Positions 26,137-34,499 of a stretch of 64,000 bases of DNA are shown here, piece by piece. The notes under the pieces were generated by a model. That model saw nothing but the letters and a program-made list of their open reading frames with translations. It was not told where the DNA came from and searched no databases. How positions within the stretch are numbered: position 1 is the stretch's first letter; every line of letters begins with the position of its first letter. Location: positions 24,709 through 88,708 of the forward strand of contig JACVJC010000005.1 of NCBI GenBank assembly GCA_015711795.1. Reading direction: 5' to 3'. The position numbers and the translations under genes were made by a program. This stretch comes from Candidatus Geothermocultor quzhuomuensis. GTDB lineage: Bacteria > Actinomycetota > Aquicultoria > Geothermocultorales > Geothermocultoraceae.

Positions 26137-26934
26137 TTACATTACTATCTGGCATCTTCCCTTGCCAATCTGTCTAGCTTTCCTAATTTCTTTCTCTACA
26201 TATTTCTTGGCTCTTTTAAAACTTTCAACCATGCTCAGCCCTTGAGCCAATCCAGCCGCTAAAGCTGAAGAAAAAGCGCATCCTGTTCCTCTTACTTCCT
26301 TACTCACTCTGGGTGAAGATAACTCAATAAATTTTTTTCCATTAAACAATAAATCAATTGCTTCTCCCTCAAAATGTCCCCCCTTTATTAAAACATATGG
26401 GCTCCCCAACTTAATAAGCTCAATTGCAGCTTCTTTTGCTTCATCTAAGCTCTTAGGGTAAATTCCAGTTACTATTTCGACTTCTTTAAAATTATAGGTA
26501 ACCACATAAGATAAAGGTATAATTGATTTAATTAAAAACTCTTCACCCTCTTTTTCTAAGAGTCGAGTCCCATCTGAAGCAAAAATAACTGGATCACAAA
26601 CAATTTTCTCTAACTTATACCTAATAATGGCTTTGAGAATAACCTTTCCTACGCCCACAGAGCCAAGGAGACCAATTTTTAAAGCATTTACTTGGGTGAT
26701 ATCTTCAATTATAGTGTTAATTTGACTCTTTATTATCTGTGGAGAAACAACTTTAATTTGGTTAACCCTTTGGCTATTTTGAGATGTTAAAGCAGTTGCT
26801 ACTACATAGGGAAAGACTCCAAAGTTTAAAAGAACTAAAGAATCTAAGAGAATCCCTGCTCCTCCACTTGGGTCAAGACCTCCAAAGACTAAAACTTTTT
26901 TAATTTCTTTTTCGTTTAAATAGTTAGAAACCAT
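26137..26934 (-). CDS. thiD: Hydroxymethylpyrimidine/phosphomethylpyrimidine kinase
   Basis: 265 residues, ribokinase fold. N-terminal G-L-D-P-S-G-G-A-G and C-terminal V-R-G-T-G-C-A-F-S-S-A-L-A are the ThiD signatures. The enzyme phosphorylates HMP and HMP-P in thiamine synthesis and salvage; a pyridoxal kinase relative is an alternative. No TPP riboswitch is seen in the 87-base upstream spacer, and no other thi gene is in the window. Confidence 0.9.
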   Translation of the reverse strand: MVSNYLNEKEIKKVLVFGGLDPSGGAGILLDSLVLLNFGVFPYVVATALTSQNSQRVNQIKVVSPQIIKSQINTIIEDITQVNALKIGLLGSVGVGKVILKAIIRYKLEKIVCDPVIFASDGTRLLEKEGEEFLIKSIIPLSYVVTYNFKEVEIVTGIYPKSLDEAKEAAIELIKLGSPYVLIKGGHFEGEAIDLLFNGKKFIELSSPRVSKEVRGTGCAFSSALAAGLAQGLSMVESFKRAKKYVEKEIRKARQIGKGRCQIVM

Positions 26935-27021
26935 TAAAATTTTACCAAAATTTGGGAAAATTTGCTCTTGATTTAGGCATTAATAAACTATTAACATTAA
27001 TTTTAAAGGAAAACAAAAAAA

Positions 27022-27411
27022 ATGGAATGCCCTTACTGTGGCTTCAAATTTAGAGCTAAAAAGAGAGAAATCTGTATTAACTGCGGAAAACCCCTTCCTC
27101 AAAAAAAGCTCAGTCTCTTTTCATTAAAACCAATTGAAGAAGCTCCACCTATTAAACCAGCAACAAGAAAACACCGCCCTTTTAAAAAATGTCCCCTTTG
27201 TAGCTACGAAAATCCAGTTCACCAGCGCTTTTGTAAAAAGTGTAACTTTGACTTCACCGCGGCTGCTATGGAAGAAACGGAAAAAAAGAAAAAATTCCTT
27301 TTTACCCTTCTAGTTGGAGTTGGTGGTGGAGGAGCTTTACTTATTATCATCCTTTGGCTATTTTGGTTTTTTATTTCCTTTCTTTTCTTTAGTTCACCTT
27401 GGGTTAAATAA
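27022..27411 (+). CDS. Double zinc-ribbon protein with C-terminal membrane segment
   Basis: 129 residues. Two treble-clef zinc ribbons are seen: C-P-Y-C ... C-I-N-C at residues 3-19 and C-P-L-C ... C-K-K-C at about 58-74. A basic linker separates them, and a strongly hydrophobic segment spans about 95-125. No catalytic domain. Tail-anchored zinc-ribbon proteins of this type are common in Gram-positive and candidate-phylum genomes and their function is unknown. The ATG has weak AAAGGA upstream. Confidence 0.75.
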   Translation: MECPYCGFKFRAKKREICINCGKPLPQKKLSLFSLKPIEEAPPIKPATRKHRPFKKCPLCSYENPVHQRFCKKCNFDFTAAAMEETEKKKKFLFTLLVGVGGGGALLIIILWLFWFFISFLFFSSPWVK

Positions 27412-27413
27412 AG

Positions 27414-27929
27414 CTAATACTCAATTCCTTTTCTTGCCTTCATCCCTTTTCGATAATCATGTTTAATTTCTTTCATTTCTGTCACCAAATCAGCCATCTC
27501 AATTATCTTTTTAGGAGCATTGCGACCAGTTAAGATTAAATTAACATCTTTTGGTCGATTGTTAATTAACTTGATAACTTCTTCCATCTCAATTAAACCT
27601 TTATCAAGAGCAAAATTGATTTCATCGAGAATTACTAAATGATACTCTCCGCTTAAAATTAAATCTTTAACTTTATCATAAGTTTTCCCAATAACCCCCT
27701 TCTTTTTTAGCTTTATCCAATCTTCAACTATGTAATTAGGACCGCTTTGAATAATTTTCACATTATTAAAATGTTTTAAAGTCTTTATCTCTCCATATAA
27801 ACCTTTTTTAAGAAATTGAATTAAGAGAACCTTCTTCTTCCAACCTAAAGCTCTAATTGCCTGTCCAATGGCCGCAGTCGTTTTCCCCTTGCCGTGACCA
27901 GTGAAGACTTGAACAATTGCTTTCTTCAT
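27414..27929 (-). CDS. cobO: Corrinoid adenosyltransferase (CobA/CobO/BtuR family)
   Basis: 171 residues. P-loop F-T-G-H-G-K-G-K-T-T-A-A lies near residue 8, with LLIQFLKKG and VILDEINFALDKGLI following, all typical of CobA/BtuR. It transfers the adenosyl group from ATP to cob(I)alamin, completing coenzyme B12. The ATG at 27929 has GAGG upstream and begins directly before the P-loop; a start four codons earlier is less likely. It lies outside the riboswitch operon but on the same strand, some 600 bases below cobS. Confidence 0.93.
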   Translation of the reverse strand: MKKAIVQVFTGHGKGKTTAAIGQAIRALGWKKKVLLIQFLKKGLYGEIKTLKHFNNVKIIQSGPNYIVEDWIKLKKKGVIGKTYDKVKDLILSGEYHLVILDEINFALDKGLIEMEEVIKLINNRPKDVNLILTGRNAPKKIIEMADLVTEMKEIKHDYRKGMKARKGIEY

Positions 27930-27980
27930 TAAAAACCTCATTAAACAAGTTAACTTTATTTTGAAGTAAGGCTACCTAAA

Positions 27981-28250
27981 TTATGACCTAAAAAAACTTC
28001 TTGTTAAAAGTTCCAGCTCCCTGGAATTAGCTGTCACATTGTAAACAAAGAAATTGGCTTTACACTTTCTTCCACCATTTCTGGCTAAAATTTCCCTTAG
28101 TTCTTTCTGCAACTTACTGGCACGACCAATTTGAACTACTCTAGTAATCGAGGTTTCTTCTTTAGAGCCTAATAAGTAAACTCCTTCTTCATTTGGTACC
28201 TTCTCTACTTCATCTGGTATTAATTTAATCCAGTTCTGCTGAAAAGTCAC
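27981..28250 (-). CDS. GIY-YIG-like small protein
   Basis: 89 residues. VPNEEGVYLLGS, VVQIGRASKLQKELREIL and a C-terminal SRELELLTRSFF follow the pattern of a minimal GIY-YIG fold (GVY ... YIG, then a glutamate-containing helix). The second motif is degenerate (VQIGR rather than YIGxT), so nuclease activity is uncertain. GTG start with AGGAGGTG, a very strong site, and a good promoter upstream. Its role is unknown; it may be co-transcribed with cobO (52 bases apart). Confidence 0.6.
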   Translation of the reverse strand: MTFQQNWIKLIPDEVEKVPNEEGVYLLGSKEETSITRVVQIGRASKLQKELREILARNGGRKCKANFFVYNVTANSRELELLTRSFFRS

Positions 28251-28313
28251 TCTTTCACCTCCTTTCTCATTTCTTTCCCTCCCCCATTGTTCTATATTTT
28301 GTATTGTTTAAAA

Positions 28314-28342
28314 ATGATAACACATTATTTAGTATCAATCAA
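28314..28342 (-). promoter_or_regulatory. Promoter for the GIY-YIG-like gene (and possibly cobO)
   Basis: On the minus strand TTGATT (28337-28342), 17-base spacer, TATCAT (28314-28319). The rest of the 28251-28556 spacer has no gene; 28425-28490 carries the word family AAGCACGAAATATGAAAT that recurs in other spacers. Confidence 0.6.
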
Positions 28343-28556
28343 GTTTTTCTAACTAAATACGGAAAGAAATTTTTTATAAGTTCAATATATAGTAGTAAAG
28401 ATTAAACATAAATCACCCATGGTAAAAATCCCAAACACTAAGCACGAAATATGAAATAAGCTGAAATTCCAATGCTTCAAATTATCAAACTCATTAAAGT
28501 TTGGAATTGAGAATAATATTAGAATTGAAGTTCTACTTCTAGGTTATTAAATATTC

Positions 28557-29267
28557 CTAAACGAATAAGAAAACCATTAGGATAACAAGTTCAGCAATTT
28601 CTAAAATTGCACCTAGAACATCTCCTGTTAAGCCACCTATTCTTTGATAAACGAAATAAGCTAATAAAAAGAGAGGAGTAAGTGTTAAGGAGCAAAGCCA
28701 TCCAACAAGAGTGGGAACTAAGAATAATAAAGGTAAAGTGAGAATGGTCGCAATAATTAATTCTTTTTTCCCGGTGGAAGAAATAATTATAAAGCCTAGA
28801 CCTTCCTTCTTAGCTGGGGGGAAAACTAAGGAAAGGGGGACGATAAAAAAACGAGCAATAACAACCGATAACAACAGAGATAAGCCTAAAACTTTAGGCT
28901 TAAGAGATAAAAGAAAAGCAAGTTTCCCTGCAAGGAGTAAAAAAATAGCCGTTGCTCCAAATGCTCCTATATGTGGGTCATCTAATATCTCTAGCGTCCT
29001 AGTTTTATCTTTAACAACGATAAAGGCATCGGCGGTATCAGCTAGTCCATCAAGATGAAACCCCCAAGAAAGAGTTTCCCAAACTAAAAGAATTATGAAA
29101 GCTCGAACAGGTTGAGGTAATTCTAAAGTTAAAGAGGAGATAAGGAAAAGTATCCCACCAAAAGACCAGCCAACTAAAGGAAAAAAAGAAGAACAACCCT
29201 TTACCTCACCCTTAATTTTTAAAGGAACGATTGAAAGAAATTGAAAAGCTCCGAAGATTTTTTTCAT
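28557..29267 (-). CDS. cobS: Adenosylcobinamide-GDP ribazoletransferase (cobalamin synthase)
   Basis: 236 residues with several membrane helices. F-Q-F-L-S-I-V-P at the start and W-G-F-H-L-D-G-L-A-D-T-A-D-A-F in the middle are CobS signatures, and D-P-H-I-G-A-F-G follows. It joins GDP-cobinamide and alpha-ribazole at the membrane, the last assembly step of the nucleotide loop. The ATG at 29267 lies just after the cobU stop. It is the last gene of the B12-riboswitch operon. Confidence 0.94.
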   Translation of the reverse strand: MKKIFGAFQFLSIVPLKIKGEVKGCSSFFPLVGWSFGGILFLISSLTLELPQPVRAFIILLVWETLSWGFHLDGLADTADAFIVVKDKTRTLEILDDPHIGAFGATAIFLLLAGKLAFLLSLKPKVLGLSLLLSVVIARFFIVPLSLVFPPAKKEGLGFIIISSTGKKELIIATILTLPLLFLVPTLVGWLCSLTLTPLFLLAYFVYQRIGGLTGDVLGAILEIAELVILMVFLFV

Positions 29268-29275
29268 ATTAACCT

Positions 29276-29788
29276 TTATTTTAACCTTAAATGAATTCCA
29301 CAAATAATCAAAAAAACCTGGTCAGAAAGGGAAGCTACCAATTGATTAATCCGCCCCAATGTATCTTGAAATTCTCTCCCTAAAGAAGTTTCTGGTACCA
29401 ACCCCCACCCAACTTCATTGCTTACCATTATGGCAAGTTTAAAATTAACCTTAATTTTTTCGATTGCCTTTTTCACTTCCTTAAGGATTTTTTCTGGAGA
29501 AATCTTTTCCGTTAAGCGTCGAGAGACGTATAAGGTCAAACAGTCAAGACACAGTATTTCCCCTTGCTCTGGAATAAACTTCTCCAATGATCCATGGGTG
29601 GCTTCTACTGTTTCCCAATGAAAAGGGCGTTTAGCTTGATGTTTTTTAATTCTCTTCATCATCTCTTCGTCTATAGGAAGAGCAGTCGCAACAAAAAGAG
29701 TATCTCCAGACTGCTCCAGAGCTAACTTTAAAGCAAAGTCACTTTTTCCACTTCTCACTCCCCCTGTAATAAAAATTATTTCTCCCAT
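29276..29788 (-). CDS. cobU: Bifunctional adenosylcobinamide kinase / guanylyltransferase
   Basis: 170 residues. Walker A is I-T-G-G-V-R-S-G-K-S, with F-V-A-T-A, H-Q-A-K-R-P-F-H-W-E-T-V-E (guanylyl-accepting His region) and V-S-N-E-V-G-W-G-L-V-P downstream. CobU phosphorylates cobinamide and attaches GMP. Its start overlaps the end of the btuD-type gene by 13 bases. Confidence 0.95.
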   Translation of the reverse strand: MGEIIFITGGVRSGKSDFALKLALEQSGDTLFVATALPIDEEMMKRIKKHQAKRPFHWETVEATHGSLEKFIPEQGEILCLDCLTLYVSRRLTEKISPEKILKEVKKAIEKIKVNFKLAIMVSNEVGWGLVPETSLGREFQDTLGRINQLVASLSDQVFLIICGIHLRLK

Positions 29789-30987
29789 TTCCTTAATTTC
29801 TCAACCATCTCTTCAATCTTTGAAAAATAACTTATGCCTGGCAAATTAGAGATAATTTCCTTAGCTCTTCCGGTGAAATCTCGTTTTTCTATCCCTTCGA
29901 TTACCCAAACTAGTTTACCCATTTTAACTGCTTCTTTAATTGCTTCAAGATTTTTAATATTACCAAAACCCAAAGGAACATCAGTAAAAATGACTAAATC
30001 AGCTTGTTCCATCAATCTTAAATTTTCTTCAAAGACCTCTTTGGTAATGGCAGTAAAAGGAGCTTCCACAGCCATAGAGAGACCAAGTTCTCTCCCTGTT
30101 ACTTCATCGGTATCAAGGGCATTTATGGCACCAACTGAAACTTGAAAACCTAAATCAACCAATTTTCTTATTAAAAAAGAACCTGTCCCGCCTCCGCAAA
30201 CAACATGAATTTTTGCTTTTTCTTCACCAGTATAGCGAGGCGAAAAGGTGAGAAAAATTCGACCAGCATGGCGATGAACGAAAGTTTTAACTCCATAAAT
30301 AACTTCTACCTTTTTAGAGTTTAAAACATCTTCAGCCTGACCAAAAGAGACCAATCTTCCTTCTGAAAGTAATAAAAGTTTCCCAAAGTATAAAAGAGCT
30401 AAATTTAAGTCATGGATAACGCAAAAAATTGTTACCCCTTCTTGATTAACTTGTTTTAACAATTGAAATAATTTTAGCTGGTGAGAAATGTCAAGATGGG
30501 AAGCCGGCTCATCAAGAAGTAAAAGCTCGGGTTGTTGAGCTAAAGCTTGAGCTAAGACTACCATTTGTTTTTCCCCTCCAGAAAGTTGAGGAAAAAGTCG
30601 CTTTTCTAAATGACTAATTTCCAATTTATCAAGTAAATTTGACAAATTAAAAATAAGATCCCTTCCACCCCTTCGTGAATACCTGCCCATTTTCACCACT
30701 TCGCCAACGGTGAAAGAAAAGTCAAGATTAAAATTTTGAGGAACCAGAGCGATTTCCTGGGCTAAATTCTTTCGGGTATAGCTTTTAACTGGTTTTCCTT
30801 TAAATAACACATTACCCTTCTCAGGAATAAGTATCCCATCAATTATTTTTAAAAGGGTGCTTTTCCCACTGCCATTAGGTCCAACCACCCCAATAAAATC
30901 TCCTTTATTAAAAGAAAAAGAAATATCCCTTAAAGCAGGAACTCCATTATAAGAAAAGCTCACTTCTTCGAGTTTAATAACTTCCAC
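29776..30987 (-). CDS. btuD: Corrinoid ABC transporter ATPase with C-terminal extra domain
   Basis: 403 residues. Residues 1-250 are a FecE/BtuD-type ATPase (Walker A G-P-N-G-S-G-K-S-T, signature L-S-G-G-E-K-Q-M, Walker B LLLLDEPASHLD). Residues about 260-400 form a second, Rossmann-like domain: IHVVCGGGTGSFLIRKL, then NALDTDEVTGRELGL and DLVIFTDVPLGFGN. This tail is absent from E. coli BtuD but known in some clostridial-type cobalamin transporters; its function is not established. Position between btuC and cobU suggests a link to corrinoid handling. GTG start at 30987 with GAGGAG; longer frames only read the btuC tail. Confidence 0.9.
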   Translation of the reverse strand: MEVIKLEEVSFSYNGVPALRDISFSFNKGDFIGVVGPNGSGKSTLLKIIDGILIPEKGNVLFKGKPVKSYTRKNLAQEIALVPQNFNLDFSFTVGEVVKMGRYSRRGGRDLIFNLSNLLDKLEISHLEKRLFPQLSGGEKQMVVLAQALAQQPELLLLDEPASHLDISHQLKLFQLLKQVNQEGVTIFCVIHDLNLALLYFGKLLLLSEGRLVSFGQAEDVLNSKKVEVIYGVKTFVHRHAGRIFLTFSPRYTGEEKAKIHVVCGGGTGSFLIRKLVDLGFQVSVGAINALDTDEVTGRELGLSMAVEAPFTAITKEVFEENLRLMEQADLVIFTDVPLGFGNIKNLEAIKEAVKMGKLVWVIEGIEKRDFTGRAKEIISNLPGISYFSKIEEMVEKLRKWEK

Positions 30988-31981
30988 TAAAACTCCTCTT
31001 TTTTCGAAGAAGATAAAGAAAGAAAGGTGCACCAAAAAAACTGGTAACGACACCAACAGGCATTTCAGAAGGAGCAAAAATTACTCGAGCACATAAATCA
31101 GAAAGTCCCATTACTGAAGCACCTAGAAAAATAGATAAAATAAAAACCTTTCGATGGTCGGGCCCAAGAATCAAACGAGAAATATGAGGAACGACAAGAC
31201 CAATGAAACCAATGATGCCAGCAGCAGCCACTGCAACAGCTGTTAAAGAAGAAGCAATAAAAAAAAGGATTTTCTTAACTTTTTCCACTTCGACACCGAG
31301 TTCGAGTGCTCTTTCTTCCCCCTGTAAAAAAATGTTAAGTTCATCCACGAAAAAGAAAGAAGCAAAAAGTAAAGGAAAGGCAAAAAGAGAAAGCTTAACA
31401 TCGGCCCAACTTCGACCTGAAAAGCTTCCCATTAGCCAAAAAACGAGAGCATGTAAATCTTTGCCCGCTTTCACCATTAAAACTGCGATTAAAGAGGAGA
31501 AAAAAGCAGAAACAGCCACGCCACCAAGCAATAAAAGATAAATATTTACTATCCCTTTCCTTCTCGCTAAAAAGTAAACAAAAATTAAAGTAAAAAAACC
31601 ACCGATGAATGCAAAAAAAGAAAGCCAAGGGATAGGTGGGAGGTGGAAGAAAAAGGCAAAAGTTGCCCCAAGAGCAGCACCAGAAGAAACTCCAGTTACA
31701 TAAGGGTCAGCTAGAGGATTGAGAAAAAGTCCCTGGAGAATGGCACCAGCTAGGGAAAGAGAAGCTCCTATTAAGAAAGCTAGCAACACCCGAGGTAACC
31801 TTATTTGCCAAAAAATTGTGCTGGCAGCGGTTGATGTTGATGGTCCTTTTAATAAAGCTTTTTTCATTTCCCTAAGTGATAAAGGAGAAGGTCCTAATAA
31901 AATTGAGACTGAGAAAGATAAGAAGAAGAAAAGTAAGATTGAGATAATAAAGATAACTTTAAGCCTTGACTCGCTGCTCAT
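30974..31981 (-). CDS. btuC: Corrinoid ABC transporter permease (BtuC/FecCD family)
   Basis: 335 residues with about ten membrane helices. FecCD motifs are R-L-P-R-V-L-L-A-F-L-I-G-A-S-L, D-P-Y-V-T-G-V-S-S-G-A-A-L-G and GFIGLVVPHISRL (the ATPase-docking loop). Operon context with btuF, cobT and cobU makes corrinoid rather than iron-siderophore the substrate. The ATG at 31981 lies inside the end of cobT; starts further upstream would overlap cobT more and lack a ribosome site. Confidence 0.92.
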   Translation of the reverse strand: MSSESRLKVIFIISILLFFFLSFSVSILLGPSPLSLREMKKALLKGPSTSTAASTIFWQIRLPRVLLAFLIGASLSLAGAILQGLFLNPLADPYVTGVSSGAALGATFAFFFHLPPIPWLSFFAFIGGFFTLIFVYFLARRKGIVNIYLLLLGGVAVSAFFSSLIAVLMVKAGKDLHALVFWLMGSFSGRSWADVKLSLFAFPLLFASFFFVDELNIFLQGEERALELGVEVEKVKKILFFIASSLTAVAVAAAGIIGFIGLVVPHISRLILGPDHRKVFILSIFLGASVMGLSDLCARVIFAPSEMPVGVVTSFFGAPFFLYLLRKKRSFSGSY

Positions 31982-33026
31982 TTTTTCTAGCCACACCAGC
32001 TTTCTCAAAAGTAGCCATTTCATTTAAGATTTTGAGAGAAGCCTCAATTATGGGAAAAGCTAAAACTGCTCCCGTCCCTTCACCCAAGCACATGTCAAGA
32101 TGAATAAAAGGCTTCAAGCCCAATTTAGCTAAAACTATCCGATGACCTGGCTCTTGTGAAAGATGAGAAGGCAAAAGATAATCTTTAACTAGGGGACAAA
32201 GTTTATAAGCAAGTAAAGCAGCAGCACTAGAAATAAATCCATCAATCACAACAGGTACTTGCATTAAAGCGCCACCTAATATCACACCAGTTAAAGCACC
32301 AATCTCAAGCCCGCCAACTTTAGCTAAAGCTTCTATTGGTTTGTAAGGTGATGGCTGATTTAAAGCTAATGCTTTCTCAATTACTTTTACTTTTTGTTCA
32401 AATCTTTCATGACTAATACCAGTCCCCTTTCCTGTAACCAAGTGAGGAGAAAATCCAGTTAAAGCGGAAATTAAAGCACTTGAAGCAGTGGTATTGGCAA
32501 TTCCCATATCACCGGTGGCGATGATGCCGGCTCCTTCCCTTACTTCCCGTTGAGCAAGCTCCATTCCAATCTCTATGGCTTTTTCAGCTTCCTGGCGACT
32601 CATTGCAGGTCCTTTGGTAAAATTAGCTGTTCCATTCCTTATTTTCTTAGATAAAATAAAAGGATGACTAACCTCTCCTTTTACCCCAACATCTACTACC
32701 ACCACTTCAGCCCCGAGATATTTTGAGAGAACATTAATGGCTGCTCCACCTTGGGCAAAATTAAGAAGCATTTGAGCTGTAACATCTTGGGGATATGCAC
32801 TCACCCCTTCTTCAACAACACCGTGGTCTGCAGCACAAAGAATTACGACTTTTCTCCCAAGCTCAGACGGTATCTTCCTTTTAATGCCACATATTTTTAT
32901 TGAAATTTCCTCTAAATAACCTAAGCTTTTAGTTGGCTTAGTCAAGCTATCCTGCCGAAGGCGAGCCAGTTTCATTTTCTCGGTATCTAATGGTTTTATC
33001 TTCTTTAATATCTTTTTCAAACTCAC
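31959..33026 (-). CDS. cobT: Nicotinate-nucleotide--dimethylbenzimidazole phosphoribosyltransferase
   Basis: 355 residues. P-T-K-S-L-G-Y-L-E near residue 32, C-A-A-D-H-G-V, and the catalytic-glutamate region L-G-E-G-T-G-A near the C-terminus identify CobT. It makes alpha-ribazole phosphate for the lower ligand of cobalamin. GTG start behind GAAGGA. With cobU and cobS it allows assembly of the nucleotide loop from imported corrinoids; no corrin ring synthesis genes are present in the window. Confidence 0.95.
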   Translation of the reverse strand: MSLKKILKKIKPLDTEKMKLARLRQDSLTKPTKSLGYLEEISIKICGIKRKIPSELGRKVVILCAADHGVVEEGVSAYPQDVTAQMLLNFAQGGAAINVLSKYLGAEVVVVDVGVKGEVSHPFILSKKIRNGTANFTKGPAMSRQEAEKAIEIGMELAQREVREGAGIIATGDMGIANTTASSALISALTGFSPHLVTGKGTGISHERFEQKVKVIEKALALNQPSPYKPIEALAKVGGLEIGALTGVILGGALMQVPVVIDGFISSAAALLAYKLCPLVKDYLLPSHLSQEPGHRIVLAKLGLKPFIHLDMCLGEGTGAVLAFPIIEASLKILNEMATFEKAGVARKNEQRVKA

Positions 33027-33094
33027 CTTATTCCTTCTTTTTTAAATTATTTAATTGAGAAAGCAAAGGGATAAAGATTATTTTTAATCCTAAA

Positions 33095-34054
33095 TTACTT
33101 AAACGCTTCAGGATGAATAGCCTTAGCGACCTCTATCAATCCTTGAGCTAATCTAGGCCCCGGTCTTGTAACTAGATTATCATCGACTACATAAACCTTA
33201 CCTTTTTTAACTGCCTTAAGATTTGCGTAACCAGGTCGCTTGGTTAACTCTGCTGGATTGCCCATACTCATTTTTACTGCGATGTAAACATCGGGATCCT
33301 CTTTAACTAGTTGTTCTTCGCTAAACTGAGGGAAACCTTTTCCAGCTAAAGCTCCAACATTTATACCTCCAGCCAGATTAATCATTTCATCAATAAATGT
33401 ATCAGATCCAGCAGTCATTAAAGGCTGACTGTATATTTCAAAGAACACCTTAACCTTAGGTAAACTTTTGGTTCTTTTCTCAACTGCCTTCTTTTGACTC
33501 TGAATCTTTTTAATTAATGTTTTCGCTTCTTTCTCAACTTTTAAAATCTTCCCTAGCTCTTCGAGGTCAAGAAAGAGCTGAGAAAAATTTTTAGGATCAA
33601 TAACAAAAACTTGAGTTCCTAACTTTTTTAGCTTCTCAACTATTCCTTCTTGAATGCCACCAGCAGCTAAAATTAAGTCTGGTTTTAAGGCTGCAATTTT
33701 CTCGACATTGGGAGTGGCAAAGTCTCCAATCTTTTCAATTTTCTTTGCCTCTTCTGGATAATCACAAAAAGTAGTAACCCCTATTAGCTTTTCTTCAGCC
33801 TTTAAAGCAAAAATTATTTCAGTGTTAGCTGGGGCTAAAGAAATAATTTTTTGCGGTTCAGAGCTAATTATAACCTTGTTTCCCAAATCATCAATGAAAG
33901 TCATTGGATAGCTAGCTACTTTTCCTTGTTTAGCTGTTTTAAGCGCTTGCTTTATTTTAGGTTGGCAGCCAAAAGAAAAAGTTAAAATTGAAATGACTAT
34001 CAAGAAAAAAATGACCAAAATTTTTCTCATTTTCCTTAAAATAATTTTTATCAT
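33095..34054 (-). CDS. btuF: Corrinoid-binding lipoprotein (BtuF family)
   Basis: 319 residues. Signal peptide with lipobox F-S-F-G-C, then a type III periplasmic-binding fold: IISLAPANTEIIFAL, GVTTFCDYPEEAKKIEKIGD and PDLILAAGG, the usual BtuF/FecB order. As the first gene behind a B12 riboswitch it most likely captures cobalamin or cobinamide outside the membrane for BtuCD. The ATG at 34054 has GGGATGG upstream; an ATG eight codons later is an alternative. Confidence 0.92.
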   Translation of the reverse strand: MIKIILRKMRKILVIFFLIVISILTFSFGCQPKIKQALKTAKQGKVASYPMTFIDDLGNKVIISSEPQKIISLAPANTEIIFALKAEEKLIGVTTFCDYPEEAKKIEKIGDFATPNVEKIAALKPDLILAAGGIQEGIVEKLKKLGTQVFVIDPKNFSQLFLDLEELGKILKVEKEAKTLIKKIQSQKKAVEKRTKSLPKVKVFFEIYSQPLMTAGSDTFIDEMINLAGGINVGALAGKGFPQFSEEQLVKEDPDVYIAVKMSMGNPAELTKRPGYANLKAVKKGKVYVVDDNLVTRPGPRLAQGLIEVAKAIHPEAFK

Positions 34055-34148
34055 TTAAACCATCCCTTCCCTTTTTAACTAAGAAATTTAAGAAATCAGG
34101 AATTTAAGTCCAATCTTAAAATCGGGCATTCAAGAAGAAAAATTGCAA

Positions 34149-34179
34149 GAAAAAAATCTCCAAGTTTTTCTTGGAGATT
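34149..34179 (-). terminator. Intrinsic terminator serving as riboswitch expression platform
   Basis: On the minus strand AATCTCCAAG, a loop of five A, CTTGGAGATT, then a run of T. It lies about 60 bases downstream of the riboswitch and 95 bases before btuF, so it can stop transcription when B12 is bound. Confidence 0.8.
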
Positions 34180-34235
34180 ATTAACTGGTCTCATTTATCA
34201 TCCTGACCACCTCACTCCTCGAAGGCACTAGGTTT

Positions 34236-34440
34236 CTTTCAGGCAGGTCTCCTGGCTTCCCTGTTGTCCTAATTCGCCTTCCCACCTTAACATTCAAGGC
34301 AGTGACTTTAGAGCCTATGGCTCTTATTGGGACTTTTACATTCTCAATCGAGAATGTCAGGGTTACAGTGGCGGGTCCGCGCCGGACTCCTCCCGCTCAA
34401 GAGCAAGGAGCCACCGGTCTTCCCTTTATAAACCTGAAAG
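34236..34440 (-). promoter_or_regulatory. Cobalamin (B12) riboswitch
   Basis: The closing helix pairs CTTTCAGG (34433-34440 on the minus strand) with CCTGAAAG (34236-34243). Inside are the conserved G-C-C-A-C-T-G sequence and, near the 3' end, the B12 box AAGCCAGGAGACCTGCC. Order and about 205-base length match the adenosyl/aquocobalamin riboswitch class. It controls btuF-cobT-btuC-btuD-cobU-cobS. Confidence 0.95.
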
Positions 34441-34457
34441 ATTTAAAAATTAAGCAA

Positions 34458-34486
34458 ATTTTAACAAAAATTAAAATTTAATTCAA
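34458..34486 (-). promoter_or_regulatory. Promoter of the B12-riboswitch operon
   Basis: On the minus strand TTGAAT (34481-34486), 17-base spacer, TAAAAT (34458-34463), placed about 18 bases before the riboswitch begins. Confidence 0.6.
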
Positions 34487-34499
34487 ACAACGATACTAT

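Noticed and set aside
28711..29058. 115-codon plus-strand open frame inside cobS
   Set aside because: Antisense shadow of a strongly conserved gene, with basic low-quality composition and no ribosome site.
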